NCBI RefSeq assembly: GCF_030269125.1
Contig: NZ_BSSM01000001.1
Span: forward strand, 124,001 to 188,000
DNA length: 64,000 nucleotides
Source: Streptomyces hygroscopicus subsp. hygroscopicus
GTDB lineage: Bacteria; Actinomycetota; Actinomycetes; Streptomycetales; Streptomycetaceae
Direction of reading: 5' to 3'
Position numbers and translations under genes: made by a program
Part shown: piece by piece, positions 34,254 through 42,461 of the stretch
Numbering within the stretch: the stretch's first letter is position 1
Layout: each line of letters begins with the position of its first letter
Notes under the pieces: generated by a model
Told to the model about the DNA's origin: nothing
What the model saw: the letters and a program-made list of their open reading frames with translations, nothing else
Databases searched by the model: none

Positions 34254-35523
34254 ATGACGCAGGTGACTCCTCCCGGGTGGTACCCCGACCCCGGGCAGAC
34301 GCATGACGGTCCGCCCACCGAGCGCTGGTGGGACGGCACGGCCTGGACGGACCGGATCCGCCCCGCCGGGACGGCCGCCACGTGGGGTCCCCCGGCGCAG
34401 GTGCCTCCGGCGGATCGGCCGGCGGCGGGCGCCGGCCAGTCGGCCCCGGCGGCACCGGCGGCACCGGCCGACGCGGCTCCGCGGGCCGACCAGGCGGCGC
34501 GGGCATCGCAGTCCGGCCCCGTGCCGCCCGCGGACCACGCCGCCCCGGCGGGTGCGGCGCCGCAGACCACCCCCCTGCCCCCCGTCGGCCAGGTGCCCGG
34601 TCAGCCCCCCCGCCACCCCGGGGTACGGCGCCTACCCGGGCCATCAGCCGCCTCCCCAGCAGCCCGGCCATCCGGTCTATGCCGGCTACCCCCCGTACCC
34701 CGTCCCGCCCGCTCCCCCGGCCCGGAGCCGGCTGCGCACCGGCATAGCCGTCACCGCGGCGGTCGCGGTGCTGGCCTGCATCGGGGTCGGGGTGTACGCG
34801 CTCACCCATGACGGCGGCGAACGCGCCGGGGCCCGGCCCGGCGCGAGCGGCGGGCCGGACGGCGGCGGTTTCGGCGGGCCAGGAGGGCCCGGCGGCTCCG
34901 ACGGGGATTCCGGCGGACAGGGCGGGCCGGGCGGTTCGGGCGGACCCGACGGCCGGTCGCCCTCGCCCGAGCGCTCGCCCGCGCCCAAGATCAAGGGCGG
35001 TGGCACCGTACCCGACGCCATCGACGGCATCAGCCTGCCCGTGCCGAAGGGCTGGACCGGGCAGGCGATCAGCGTCGGTGCGCAGGTGACCTCGGACGAC
35101 TCCTACAAGTGCCCGGGGAACAGCTCCCAGACCTGCACCGCCGGCGGCGCCTACACCGCGCCCGCCGCAGCGCTGGGCACCGGCGGCGCCACGGCGGAGC
35201 AGGTCGCGAAGGCGGACATCGCGGCGAACGCGAAGGAGTCGTACGGCGGCAGCACGTACGGCAGCATCACCTCGCACCAGGAGGTGGCTTCCCAGGCGGT
35301 GACCGTGGCCGGGCAGAAGGGGTACCTGGTGCGCTGGAAGGCGGTCACCAGCAAGGGCGCCGACGGTCTGGTCGAGTCGGTCGCCTTCCCCTCGCCGAAC
35401 GACGCCCGGCAGATGGTCGTCGTGCGCTTCGGCATCGACGTGGGACAGGACCCGTCGGTCATCGACGAGATCCTCAAGGGGATCAAGGTCTTCGCCGGCG
35501 GCGGGAGCGGCCAGAACGTCTGA
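34254..35523 (+). pseudogene. Frameshifted DUF2510 membrane protein (C7 tract)
   Basis: The ATG at 34254 opens a frame with a DUF2510 motif (TPPGWYPDPGQT, ERWWDGTAWTDR) and an Ala/Pro linker ending at GQVPGQPP. After the C7 run at 34605-34611 the conserved protein continues in the +1 frame: GYGAYPGHQPPPQQPGHPVY, a transmembrane helix (TGIAVTAAVAVLACIGVGVY), a Gly-rich spacer and a C-terminal extracytoplasmic domain (DAIDGISLPVPKGWTGQAI to IKVFAGGGSG). With six or nine Cs the two parts would be one protein of about 422 residues. Either a sequencing error, a true inactivation, or slippage-controlled expression. The extracellular domain resembles small Streptomyces proteins of unknown function. 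Confidence 0.75.
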
Positions 35524-35563
35524 CCCGGCCCGGGTACCCGTATCGCCCCCGGACCCGAGGAGT

Positions 35564-35613
35564 CCGGCCGGGCTGGGTCCCCCTCCGCTCAAGGGGGGAC
35601 CCCGCCCGGCCGG
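35564..35613. terminator. Very long bidirectional terminator hairpin
   Basis: Left arm CCGGCCGGGC-T-GGGTCCCCC and right arm GGGGGACCC-C-GCCCGGCCGG give 19 pairs with a single T/C mismatch around a ten-base loop. It lies between the DUF2510 gene (+) and the TetR gene (-), whose ends face each other. Confidence 0.8.
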
Positions 35614-35692
35614 GGGTGCGCGCCGCCCCCGTCCCCACGGTGCGGCGCGGGCAGACCGCCGTTCAGTCATCCCGTGAACGGCGGCCTGGGTC

Positions 35693-36307
35693 TCACTCCA
35701 GTCCGAGTGCGGGCAGCACGGCGGCCTCCACGAACCGGACCAGGTAGTCGGCGTCGGCGTACTGACCGCTGAGCACGGGCCGCACGCGCAGCACGCCGAA
35801 CATCATGGCGGGGACGAACTCCAGCGCGGGGTGGTCCGCGCCGATCTCGCCGCGCGCCACGCCGCGGTCGAGGATCTCCTGGAGCGCGGCGATCTCCGGG
35901 TACACCAGTGCCTCGCGGAGCGCCTGGGCCAGCTCCTCGTCCTGGGTGACCGCGGAACCGAGCGCCTGGAGCAGCTTGGTGTCCTTGCCGGACCAATCGC
36001 CCGCGGCCCGCGCCGCACGGCGCAGGTCCTCGGCGAGCGATCCGGTGTCGATGCCGGCGAAGCGCACCCGCCCGCGGGCGCGCAGCGCGGCGGCCACGAA
36101 CTGGGGTTTGTTCTTCCACTGCCGGTAGAGCGTGGATTTGCTGCACCGGGTGCTGGAGGCGACGCCCTCCATGGTCACGGACTCGTAGCCGCACTCGCGG
36201 ATCTGTTCCAGCACGGCGTCGAAGAACTCCCGCTCACGCTCCGGCGTGATCTTGGAGCGGCGCGAGGCGACGACCGTCTCCGGTCCCTCCGCGGCCTGCG
36301 ACGTCAT
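35693..36307 (-). CDS. TetR-family transcriptional regulator
   Basis: A 204-residue repressor. Residues 18-68 form the TetR helix-turn-helix (EREREFFDAVLEQIRECGYE, SVTMEGVASSTRCSKSTLYR, QWKNKPQFVAAAL). The C-terminal domain has no identifiable ligand motif. ATG with GAGGGGAAG upstream. It diverges from a PAP2-type membrane gene, and the 233 bp between them contain four to five palindromic units at exact 16-bp spacing. This strongly suggests it represses both itself and the PAP2/DMT operon. The ligand is unknown. Confidence 0.88.
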   Translation of the reverse strand: MTSQAAEGPETVVASRRSKITPEREREFFDAVLEQIRECGYESVTMEGVASSTRCSKSTLYRQWKNKPQFVAAALRARGRVRFAGIDTGSLAEDLRRAARAAGDWSGKDTKLLQALGSAVTQDEELAQALREALVYPEIAALQEILDRGVARGEIGADHPALEFVPAMMFGVLRVRPVLSGQYADADYLVRFVEAAVLPALGLE

Positions 36308-36371
36308 GTGCTGCTTCCCCTCGCTCGTGGGCGCCGGCGTCCCTGTGCCCAGGTTCCAGTGTGTCGCACTT

Positions 36372-36451
36372 CAATCGATACGCCAGTGTACCGGTACTCC
36401 ATCGTATCGGTACACTGGCGTATCGGTACACAAACGTATCGGTACGGACGC
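36372..36451. promoter_or_regulatory. Phased operator array (16-bp period) between TetR and PAP2 genes
   Basis: GTACCGGTAC at 36388 is a perfect 10-bp palindrome. GTATCGGTAC follows at 36404, 36420 and 36436, and a weaker CAATCGATAC lies at 36372, all exactly 16 bp apart. Part of the array also forms a 22-bp inverted repeat (36376-36397 with 36404-36425, 21 of 22 complementary, 6-bp spacer). The layout fits cooperative TetR dimer binding. Confidence 0.7.
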
Positions 36452-36540
36452 GTACTCCAACGACCGTGCCGTACCGGGGCGTCGCCACGCACCACCGAAG
36501 CACTGCCACACGTCAAGACCGTCAGCGAAGGGGCCGGGGG

Positions 36541-37341
36541 ATGACTGCGCTCACCGAGCCTGCCGAGGCAGAAACGGAGCCGGACGCGTCCGCGCGTCCG
36601 GGTCTCATACGCGAGTTCCTGCTCGTCGCGGGGCTCTTCCTCGTCTACAAGCTCGGCCGTCAGCTGGCCACCGGCCACACCACGCGCGCCTACCACAACG
36701 CCCACCGCGTCTGGGACCTCGAACGGGCCCTGCGCCTCCCCCCCGAGACCGCCGTCCAGTCGGCGCTGCTGCACGGCGACACCCTCGTCCGCGTGGCCAA
36801 CACCTACTACGCGACCGTCCACTTCCCGGCCACGCTCGCCTTCCTGGTCTGGCTCTACGTCAGACGGCCCGCGCACTACGTCTGGGCCCGCCGGGTCCTC
36901 GCCGTGGTCACCACGGCCGCCCTGGTACTGCCCTTCACGTTCCCGCTGGCCCCGCCGCGCATGCTCGCCGGGACCGGCCTGGAGGACACCGCCCGGATCT
37001 ACGGCCCCTCCGTGTACGGCCCGCCGGCCCACGACCATCTCTCCAACCAGTTCGCGGCGATGCCCTCGCTGCACTTCGGCTGGGCACTGATGGTGGCGAT
37101 CGGCCTGATCACCGCCACCCGCTCCCGCTGGCGCGGCCTGTGGCTGCTGCACCCGCTGCTCACCCTGCTGGTGATCGTGGGCACGGCCAACCACTACTGG
37201 CTCGACGCGCTCGCCGCGACCGCCATGCTCGGCACCGCCCTCGCGCTGATCCATCCGCCGCGCCGGACCGCCCGCAGGGCGGACCGCGGCACCGGCCCCG
37301 TCGTCCCGCGCCAGCGGGTCCTGGCGGGAGCGAACCGATGA
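36541..37341 (+). CDS. PAP2-superfamily membrane phosphatase (inositol phosphorylceramide synthase-like)
   Basis: A 266-residue membrane protein with about six helices. The PAP2 catalytic histidines are in FAAMPSLHFGWALMVA and GTANHYWLDALAATAML; the first phosphate-binding motif is weak, as in the AUR1/IPT-like subgroup. It would act on a lipid phosphate or transfer a head group at the membrane face. ATG start preceded by a purine-rich stretch. The stop overlaps the start of the next gene (ATGA), so it is coupled to a DMT-type transporter and lies under the TetR operator array. Substrate unknown. Confidence 0.85.
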   Translation: MTALTEPAEAETEPDASARPGLIREFLLVAGLFLVYKLGRQLATGHTTRAYHNAHRVWDLERALRLPPETAVQSALLHGDTLVRVANTYYATVHFPATLAFLVWLYVRRPAHYVWARRVLAVVTTAALVLPFTFPLAPPRMLAGTGLEDTARIYGPSVYGPPAHDHLSNQFAAMPSLHFGWALMVAIGLITATRSRWRGLWLLHPLLTLLVIVGTANHYWLDALAATAMLGTALALIHPPRRTARRADRGTGPVVPRQRVLAGANR

Positions 37342-38297
37342 GCGCCGCCGCCCCGGCCGCCGTCGCGCTGTCCCTCGTCTCGGCCGTGGCCTACGCGCTG
37401 GCCGCCGTCGCCCAGGAGCGACTGGCCGCCCGCGACACCGGCGCCGGACTGCTGCGGCTGCTCGGCACGGGCGCCTGGTGGTCGGCGGTGGGCCTGAACG
37501 CCGCCGCCGCGCTGCTGCACGTCGTGTCCCTCAAGTACGGTCCGCTGACCGTCGTACAGCCGCTCGGCGCGCTGACGCTGGTGGCGGCCGTGCCGCTCGG
37601 CGCACGGGCGGCCGGGCGACGGGTCAGCGCGGTGGAGTGGCGCGGTACGGCGCTCACGCTGCTCGGTCTCGGCGCGGTGCTGGTGACCGCGTCCGGACCC
37701 GCGCCCTCCCGGGTGCTCAGCCTGCCGGAGGCCCTCGCGGTCGCCGGTACGACGGCCGCGCTCGTGGGTGCCCTGTCCTGGCCCGGTGCCCGCCCAGGGC
37801 TGCGGCACGCGACCGCTTCGGGGTTCGCGTCGGGCGTCGCCTCCGCGCTCACCCAGACCGTGACCGTGGCCGCCACCGACCGTTCGGGGCCGGTGCCGAG
37901 CACCGAGGTGATCGTGGTCGCGGTGCTGGTCGCGGCGTTCGCCGTCGGCGGCCTGCTGCTGTCGCAGACCGCCTATCGCGGCGGCCTCGGCGCCCCGTTG
38001 GCGGTCGTCACGCTGGCCAACCCGGTGGCCGCCGCGCTGATCGGACTCACCCTGCTCGGGCAGGGCCTCACCGGCGGCGCCGGCGGTGTGCTGCTGGCGC
38101 TGGCGGGCGCGGGTCTCGCGGCCCGGGGCGTGACGCTGCTCACCCGGGTCACCGCGAAAGCGGCCGGGGCGGAGCCGCACGACCACCCGGTGGCCGCGGT
38201 ACTCGCCCTGGAACCCGAGACGGCGGCGGCCGAACCGTGCCTGCGGTCCCGGCTGCCGGAGCAGCCCGAACAGCCGGGGCATCTCACGGCGCTGTGA
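37338..38297 (+). CDS. DMT-superfamily (NIPA/EamA-like) membrane protein
   Basis: A 319-residue integral membrane protein with nine or ten helices from residue 8 to 270 (ALSLVSAVAYALAAVAQERL; LLHVVSLKYGPLTVVQPLGA; AVVTLANPVAAALIGLTLLG). It resembles the NIPA-type magnesium transporter or EamA group of drug/metabolite transporters. The hydrophilic tail (PEQPEQPGHLTAL) is species-specific. Translation is coupled to the PAP2 gene by ATGA. The pair may move or process a lipid or its head group, but no substrate can be read from the sequence. A strong terminator follows. Confidence 0.8.
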   Translation: MSAAAPAAVALSLVSAVAYALAAVAQERLAARDTGAGLLRLLGTGAWWSAVGLNAAAALLHVVSLKYGPLTVVQPLGALTLVAAVPLGARAAGRRVSAVEWRGTALTLLGLGAVLVTASGPAPSRVLSLPEALAVAGTTAALVGALSWPGARPGLRHATASGFASGVASALTQTVTVAATDRSGPVPSTEVIVVAVLVAAFAVGGLLLSQTAYRGGLGAPLAVVTLANPVAAALIGLTLLGQGLTGGAGGVLLALAGAGLAARGVTLLTRVTAKAAGAEPHDHPVAAVLALEPETAAAEPCLRSRLPEQPEQPGHLTAL

Positions 38298-38316
38298 CCG
38301 CGGTGCCCGCAGACGT

Positions 38317-38356
38317 CGGCGGTCGGTGCGCGCGCCTTCGCGCGCACCGACCGCCG
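38317..38356. terminator. Intrinsic terminator, 17-bp perfect stem
   Basis: CGGCGGTCGGTGCGCGC and GCGCGCACCGACCGCCG pair around GCCTTC, 20 bp after the DMT stop and before the facing scramblase-like gene. Confidence 0.8.
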
Positions 38357-38429
38357 TCGCCGTACTCCGTGTTCTCTACGTTTTCTACCTTCTCTACCGT
38401 GCGGTTGCGTGCCCCCGTACGGGACGGGC

Positions 38430-39302
38430 TCAGTTCCAGCCCCGCGAGTCCTGCTTGAGCGCGGTGTCGACGGTCAGGGCCGTCGCGACCACCAGGCTCA
38501 GCAGCGGCTCGGGCAGCTGGTAGTGGATCTGGAGGACGTAGTTGTCCGCGGTGGTGAAGAGCGTCTTGGCGAGGCCCTCCCAGGTCTTGGTGATCCGGGC
38601 CACCTCGTTGTCCGCGTGGTCGACGATCGCGAAGTTCCACGCCCGCCAGTTCTCCGCCTTGATCGCGCCGACCTGCTGGCCGTTCACGTTCATCGCGAAG
38701 TTGATCTTGCCGATCATGTTCTGCTGGACGATCTCGCCGACCTGCGAGCCGTCCGGGCGGGACACGATCACCCGGGACTTGAAGATCTTCGCGGGCCGGG
38801 TCAGCAGCAGCTGCGGCTGGCCGTAGGCGTCGCGGATCTCCAGCTTGTGGGTCAGGAACTGGTCCCAGCTGGAGACGAAGCGCAGGATCTTGCGCAGCGC
38901 GCCCTGCCCGACCTCGGTGACCGAGCCGAGCTCGCGGCCGTTCTGATCCATGACCTTGTACTCATTGGTCAGCTCGATCAGCTTGGCCTTCTGGTTCACC
39001 ACCAGCACCGGCTCGGTGAACAGGGTGCCGCCGCCGGGGCCGCCTGCCACGACCCCGGCCTGCTGCTGCACCTGGCGCTGCACCCGGGCGTCGGGTGCCT
39101 GCTGCTGCGGGAACTGCTGCTGCGGCGCCGCCTGCTGGGCCTGCTGCGGCATGCCCTGCTGGGCCCCCGGCGTCTGCTGGCCCTGCTGGGCCTGGTTGTT
39201 CGTGTGCTCGGTCCACTGGCTGCCGTCCCAGTAACGGAGCGTCTGAGGCGCCCCGTGCGGGTCCGGGTACCAGCCTGGAGGAGTGTTTGATTGCGTGGTC
39301 AC
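38430..39302 (-). CDS. DUF2510 plus phospholipid scramblase/LURP-one-like protein
   Basis: A 290-residue protein. The N-terminal DUF2510 motif is TPPGWYPDPHGAPQTLRYWD. A Gln/Ala/Pro-rich linker of about 60 residues follows (QQAQQAAPQQQFPQQQAPDA). Residues 95-285 form a tubby-like scramblase/LURP-one barrel (TEPVLVVNQKAKLIELTNEY, VTEVGQGALRKILRFVSSWD, FAMNVNGQQVGAIKAENWRA). Such bacterial proteins are assumed to sit at membranes; no activity is proven. GTG start. Transcribed alone between two convergent or divergent neighbours. The second DUF2510 protein of the window, 4 kb from the frameshifted one. Confidence 0.85.
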   Translation of the reverse strand: MTTQSNTPPGWYPDPHGAPQTLRYWDGSQWTEHTNNQAQQGQQTPGAQQGMPQQAQQAAPQQQFPQQQAPDARVQRQVQQQAGVVAGGPGGGTLFTEPVLVVNQKAKLIELTNEYKVMDQNGRELGSVTEVGQGALRKILRFVSSWDQFLTHKLEIRDAYGQPQLLLTRPAKIFKSRVIVSRPDGSQVGEIVQQNMIGKINFAMNVNGQQVGAIKAENWRAWNFAIVDHADNEVARITKTWEGLAKTLFTTADNYVLQIHYQLPEPLLSLVVATALTVDTALKQDSRGWN

Positions 39303-39368
39303 CGGGGCACACTACCCTGCCCTGACCGGTACCTGACCAGCCCGCCGGGGGCGCTGTTCATCGCCCGC

Positions 39369-41417
39369 TCACTCCGTCGCGAGCGCCGGGTCGCTCACGC
39401 CGGGCCGCCCGTTCTCCACGTGCCCGGCGAAGCCGCGCAGGAAGGCCGGGTCGTCGGCCGAGGTCACCGTCAGGTCGTACCAGAGCCGGCTGCGCGTCAG
39501 GTCCACGGTGCGCCGTACGGTCGCGCCGGGGCGTACGGACACGGTGACCGGGGCGCCGCCGTAGCCGTTCACCAGCTTCAGCCGGGCGGTCCCCGAGCCC
39601 TTGTTGGTGAAGGCCAGTTCGACCCGGTCGCCGGTGTGCCGGGCGGTGACCTCGGGACCCGCCGTCTTGTTGCCGCCCTTGAAGACGCGCAGGAAGCCGT
39701 TGGGGCCGTGCACGGCGAGGTCGTAGGAACCGCCGGAGTACGCCGAGTTCCAGGTGTCGGACAGGGACTTGCCGGCCTCGGTGGTGTAGGTCCAGGGTCC
39801 GTCGGCGCGGTTGCCGGAGGTGACGAGGAAGACCGCGCCGGCCTTGGCCCCGGAGGCGAAGGCGAGCGTGAACGTGCCGGCCGAGGTGTCCGCCGAACCG
39901 TCCACCGCGGGCGCGTACTTCAGCGGGCGGGTGGGCCTGCTGCCGCGCTCCTGCCGGGGCAGCTCGGGGTTCGCGGGCGGCTTGGGCACGTAGTCGGGGT
40001 GCCGGTCGTGGTCCGGCGGCCGGTAACCGGCCGTCGAGGGCAGCGCGACGGGTTTGGTGTCCTTGCGGGAGAAGTCGAAGGCGCTGGTGAGGTCGCCGCA
40101 CACAGCCCGCCGCCAGGGCGAGATGTTCGGCTCGCGCACCCCGAAGCGGCGCTCGATGAAGCGGATGATCGAGGTGTGGTCGAAGGTCTCGGAGCAGACG
40201 TACCCGCCCTTGCTCCACGGCGAGACGACCAGCATCGGCACCCGCTGGCCGAGGCCGTAGGGTCCCGCGGAGTACCCGGAGCCGCCCGGGTAGACGTCGG
40301 CCGAGACGTCCACCGTGGACTTGCCCTGGGCCCCGGAGGCGGCCGGGAAGGGCGGCAGGACGTGGTCGAAGAAGCCGTCGTTCTCGTCGTAGGTCAGGAA
40401 CAGGGCCGTCCTCGACCACACCTCGGGGTCGGAGGTGAGCGCGTCGAGGACCTGCGAGACGTACCAGGCGCCGTAGTTCGCGGGCCAGTTGGGGTGCTCG
40501 GTGAAGGCCTCGGGGGCGACGATCCAGGAGACCTGCGGGAGCGTCCCGGCCTTGACGTCCGCCTTCAACCGGTCGAAGAAGCCCTCGCCCTGCCGGGCAT
40601 CGGTGCCGGTACGGGCCTTGTCGTACAGCGGGTCGCCGGGCTGGGCGCCCCGGTACTGGTCGAAGTAGAGCAGCGAGTTGTCGCCGTAGTTGCCCCGGTA
40701 GGCGTCCTCGATCCAGCCCCAGCCGCCGTTCGCGTCCAGGCCGTCGCCGACGTCCTGGTAGATCTTCCAGGAGACGCCCGCCTGCTCCAGGCGCTCGGGG
40801 TACGTCGTCCAGCCGTAGCCCTTCTCGTCGTTGCCGAGGACCGGGCCGCCGCCCTTGCCGTCGTTGCCGGTGTGACCCGTCCACATGTAGTAGCGGTTGG
40901 GGTCGGTGGAGCCGATGAACGAGCAGTGGTAGGCGTCGCAGATGGTGAAACTGTCCGCCAGGGCGTAGTGGAACGGGATGTCCTTGCGGGTGAGGTACGC
41001 CATCGTCGTCGCGGACTTGGCGGGAACCCACTTGTCGTACCTGCCGCCGTTGAAGGCGGCGTGGCCGTCGTTCCAGCCGTGCGGCAGGTCCTGGATGAAC
41101 GCGAGGCCGAGGTCGTCGGCGTCCGGCCGGAAGGGCAGGACGTCCCGGGTGCCGTCGGACTGCTGCCACACGGAGCGGCCGTTCTGGCTCACCGGGCGCG
41201 GGTCGCCGAAGCCGCGGACACCGCGCAGCGAGCCGAAGTAGTGATCGAAGGAACGATTCTCCTGCATCAGGACGACGATGTGCTCGACGTCCTCCAGCGA
41301 TCCGGTGCGATGGTTCGCGGGCAGGGCCGCCGCGCGCTGGACACTGCTCGACAGCGCCGTGAACGCCGTGGTGGCGCCCGCGATCCGAAGGAAGTGCCGC
41401 CGGTTGACTTCGGGCAT
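39369..41417 (-). CDS. Tat-exported phosphocholine-type phospholipase C
   Basis: A 682-residue secreted phosphoesterase of the non-haemolytic phospholipase C/acid phosphatase AcpA family. The Tat signal RRHFLRIAGATTAFTAL is at residues 6-22. Catalytic metal and nucleophile motifs are VVLMQENRSFDHYFGSLRGV, SWIVAPEAFTEHPNWPANYG and LFLTYDENDGFFDHVLPP. Two C-terminal DUF756 domains follow (FTLAFASGAKAGAVFLVTSG; GDRVELAFTNKGSGTARLKL). It hydrolyses phosphatidylcholine or similar phosphodiesters outside the cell, releasing phosphate. ATG start. A possible PHO box lies about 75-95 bp upstream, consistent with phosphate-starvation control. Confidence 0.93.
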   Translation of the reverse strand: MPEVNRRHFLRIAGATTAFTALSSSVQRAAALPANHRTGSLEDVEHIVVLMQENRSFDHYFGSLRGVRGFGDPRPVSQNGRSVWQQSDGTRDVLPFRPDADDLGLAFIQDLPHGWNDGHAAFNGGRYDKWVPAKSATTMAYLTRKDIPFHYALADSFTICDAYHCSFIGSTDPNRYYMWTGHTGNDGKGGGPVLGNDEKGYGWTTYPERLEQAGVSWKIYQDVGDGLDANGGWGWIEDAYRGNYGDNSLLYFDQYRGAQPGDPLYDKARTGTDARQGEGFFDRLKADVKAGTLPQVSWIVAPEAFTEHPNWPANYGAWYVSQVLDALTSDPEVWSRTALFLTYDENDGFFDHVLPPFPAASGAQGKSTVDVSADVYPGGSGYSAGPYGLGQRVPMLVVSPWSKGGYVCSETFDHTSIIRFIERRFGVREPNISPWRRAVCGDLTSAFDFSRKDTKPVALPSTAGYRPPDHDRHPDYVPKPPANPELPRQERGSRPTRPLKYAPAVDGSADTSAGTFTLAFASGAKAGAVFLVTSGNRADGPWTYTTEAGKSLSDTWNSAYSGGSYDLAVHGPNGFLRVFKGGNKTAGPEVTARHTGDRVELAFTNKGSGTARLKLVNGYGGAPVTVSVRPGATVRRTVDLTRSRLWYDLTVTSADDPAFLRGFAGHVENGRPGVSDPALATE

Positions 41418-41491
41418 GGGGGGTGGGTCCTCTCGTCTGACGTCCGTGCTGCCGCGCCGAGTGTTCCAAGCGCGGCGAACGTCAGGGAAGG

Positions 41492-41513
41492 GTGAGGTGA
41501 CGCCGATGTGAAA
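41492..41513 (-). promoter_or_regulatory. Possible PHO box upstream of the phospholipase C gene
   Basis: Read on the minus strand, two 11-nt direct repeat units TTTCACATCGG and CGTCACCTCAC match the spacing and the TCAC core of PhoP binding sites (GTTCACC-type repeats). They are 75-96 bp before the ATG. Pattern match only. Confidence 0.35.
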
Positions 41514-41532
41514 CTACGGGACTGGTGTGGGG

Positions 41533-42204
41533 TCAGCCTTCGGGCGCCGGGACGACCGTGAGGTGCGCGGGCATGGCGCGCTGCCCCCGCGGGCGGCGGA
41601 CCGGCGCGGTGGCCCGGCGGGAGTCGCGCAGGACCAGCGTCAGCCGTCGGCAGCCCAGCTCGCGCAGGGCGGGCGGGGTCTCGTCCACGATCCGGCACTC
41701 GGTGGGGCCACGACGCGGATCGGGGTGGAGCAGCAGCCGCACGGCGCCGTCGAGCCGGGTGCCGCGCTCGCCGACGGCGCCGATCCAGTGCGGCAGGCCC
41801 TGCCGGTAGGCGGCCTCCATGAGCGGGTCCTGCCCGATGTCACGGCGGATCGACTGGAGTTCGGGATCGTGGCCGTACGCGTCCAGGGCGCCCTTGAGCT
41901 GGGCCAGCATCGGCAGGCACCAGCCCGCCTCGTGGTCGCCGAGGACGAGCCCCGCGTCGGGGTGGAACAGCACGAATCGCAGGAAGTTGTCCCCGGGCAT
42001 GGCCGTGGGGTGCGGGCGCGCCCCGCCGAAGAGCGTGGCGAAGGCGTCGTTCGCCAGCACCACGTCCCAGCGGTGGTCGACGACCAGGGACGGGAAGGGC
42101 ACGGCGTCCAGCAGCGCGCCGTAGTCCTGTAGGTACGACTGGGTCTCGGAGGTCTCGGGGACGGGCCGCGGCGCCGGCCACTGCCCTCCTGCCTGATGTG
42201 CCAT
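41533..42204 (-). CDS. MmyB-like ligand-binding domain protein without HTH
   Basis: A 223-residue protein consisting of the PAS-like MmyB C-terminal domain (YGALLDAVPFPSLVVDHRWD, VVLANDAFATLFGGARPHP, GDNFLRFVLFHPDAGLVLGD) with a basic tail. Ordinary MmyB regulators carry an XRE helix-turn-helix in front of this domain; none is present here. An XRE-type gene instead reads in the opposite direction from the same 257-bp gap, so the sensing and DNA-binding functions may be split over two proteins. ATG at 42204, with GAGGGGTGA upstream. Ligand unknown; fatty acids have been suggested for the family. Confidence 0.82.
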   Translation of the reverse strand: MAHQAGGQWPAPRPVPETSETQSYLQDYGALLDAVPFPSLVVDHRWDVVLANDAFATLFGGARPHPTAMPGDNFLRFVLFHPDAGLVLGDHEAGWCLPMLAQLKGALDAYGHDPELQSIRRDIGQDPLMEAAYRQGLPHWIGAVGERGTRLDGAVRLLLHPDPRRGPTECRIVDETPPALRELGCRRLTLVLRDSRRATAPVRRPRGQRAMPAHLTVVPAPEG

Positions 42205-42284
42205 CGGGAGGTCACCCCTCTTGCCTCTGCGGCCTTCACGCGGCGATGCGATCCTGCTTCCCCACGAGGAGTGATGTCAACTAT

Positions 42285-42333
42285 CGTGGCATTCCACGCC
42301 GGTTGACGGCTGAAATTCGCCACAGTTGTGGCG
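42285..42333. promoter_or_regulatory. Two inverted repeats in the MmyB/XRE divergent promoter
   Basis: CGTGG-CATT-CCACG (42285-42298) and CGCCACA-GT-TGTGGCG (42318-42333) share GTGG/CCAC half-sites with 34 bp between centres. A -35-like TTGACG lies at 42303-42308. Good candidates for the XRE operator. Confidence 0.5.
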
Positions 42334-42461
42334 ACACCTGGATGTGGGTTCGACGCACCGGCTAATCTCCGGGAAGTTCACGGCGACCGCCGGTCCTGGT
42401 ACCGAGCATGCGGGATGCACGGACGCACCTGTTGCCCTTGAGAGACGTAGGAGTTCTGTCG

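Noticed and set aside
36372..36451. Regular repeats resembling a tiny CRISPR array
   Set aside because: Repeat-plus-spacer unit is only 16 bp and each unit is palindromic; no cas genes; fits operators instead.
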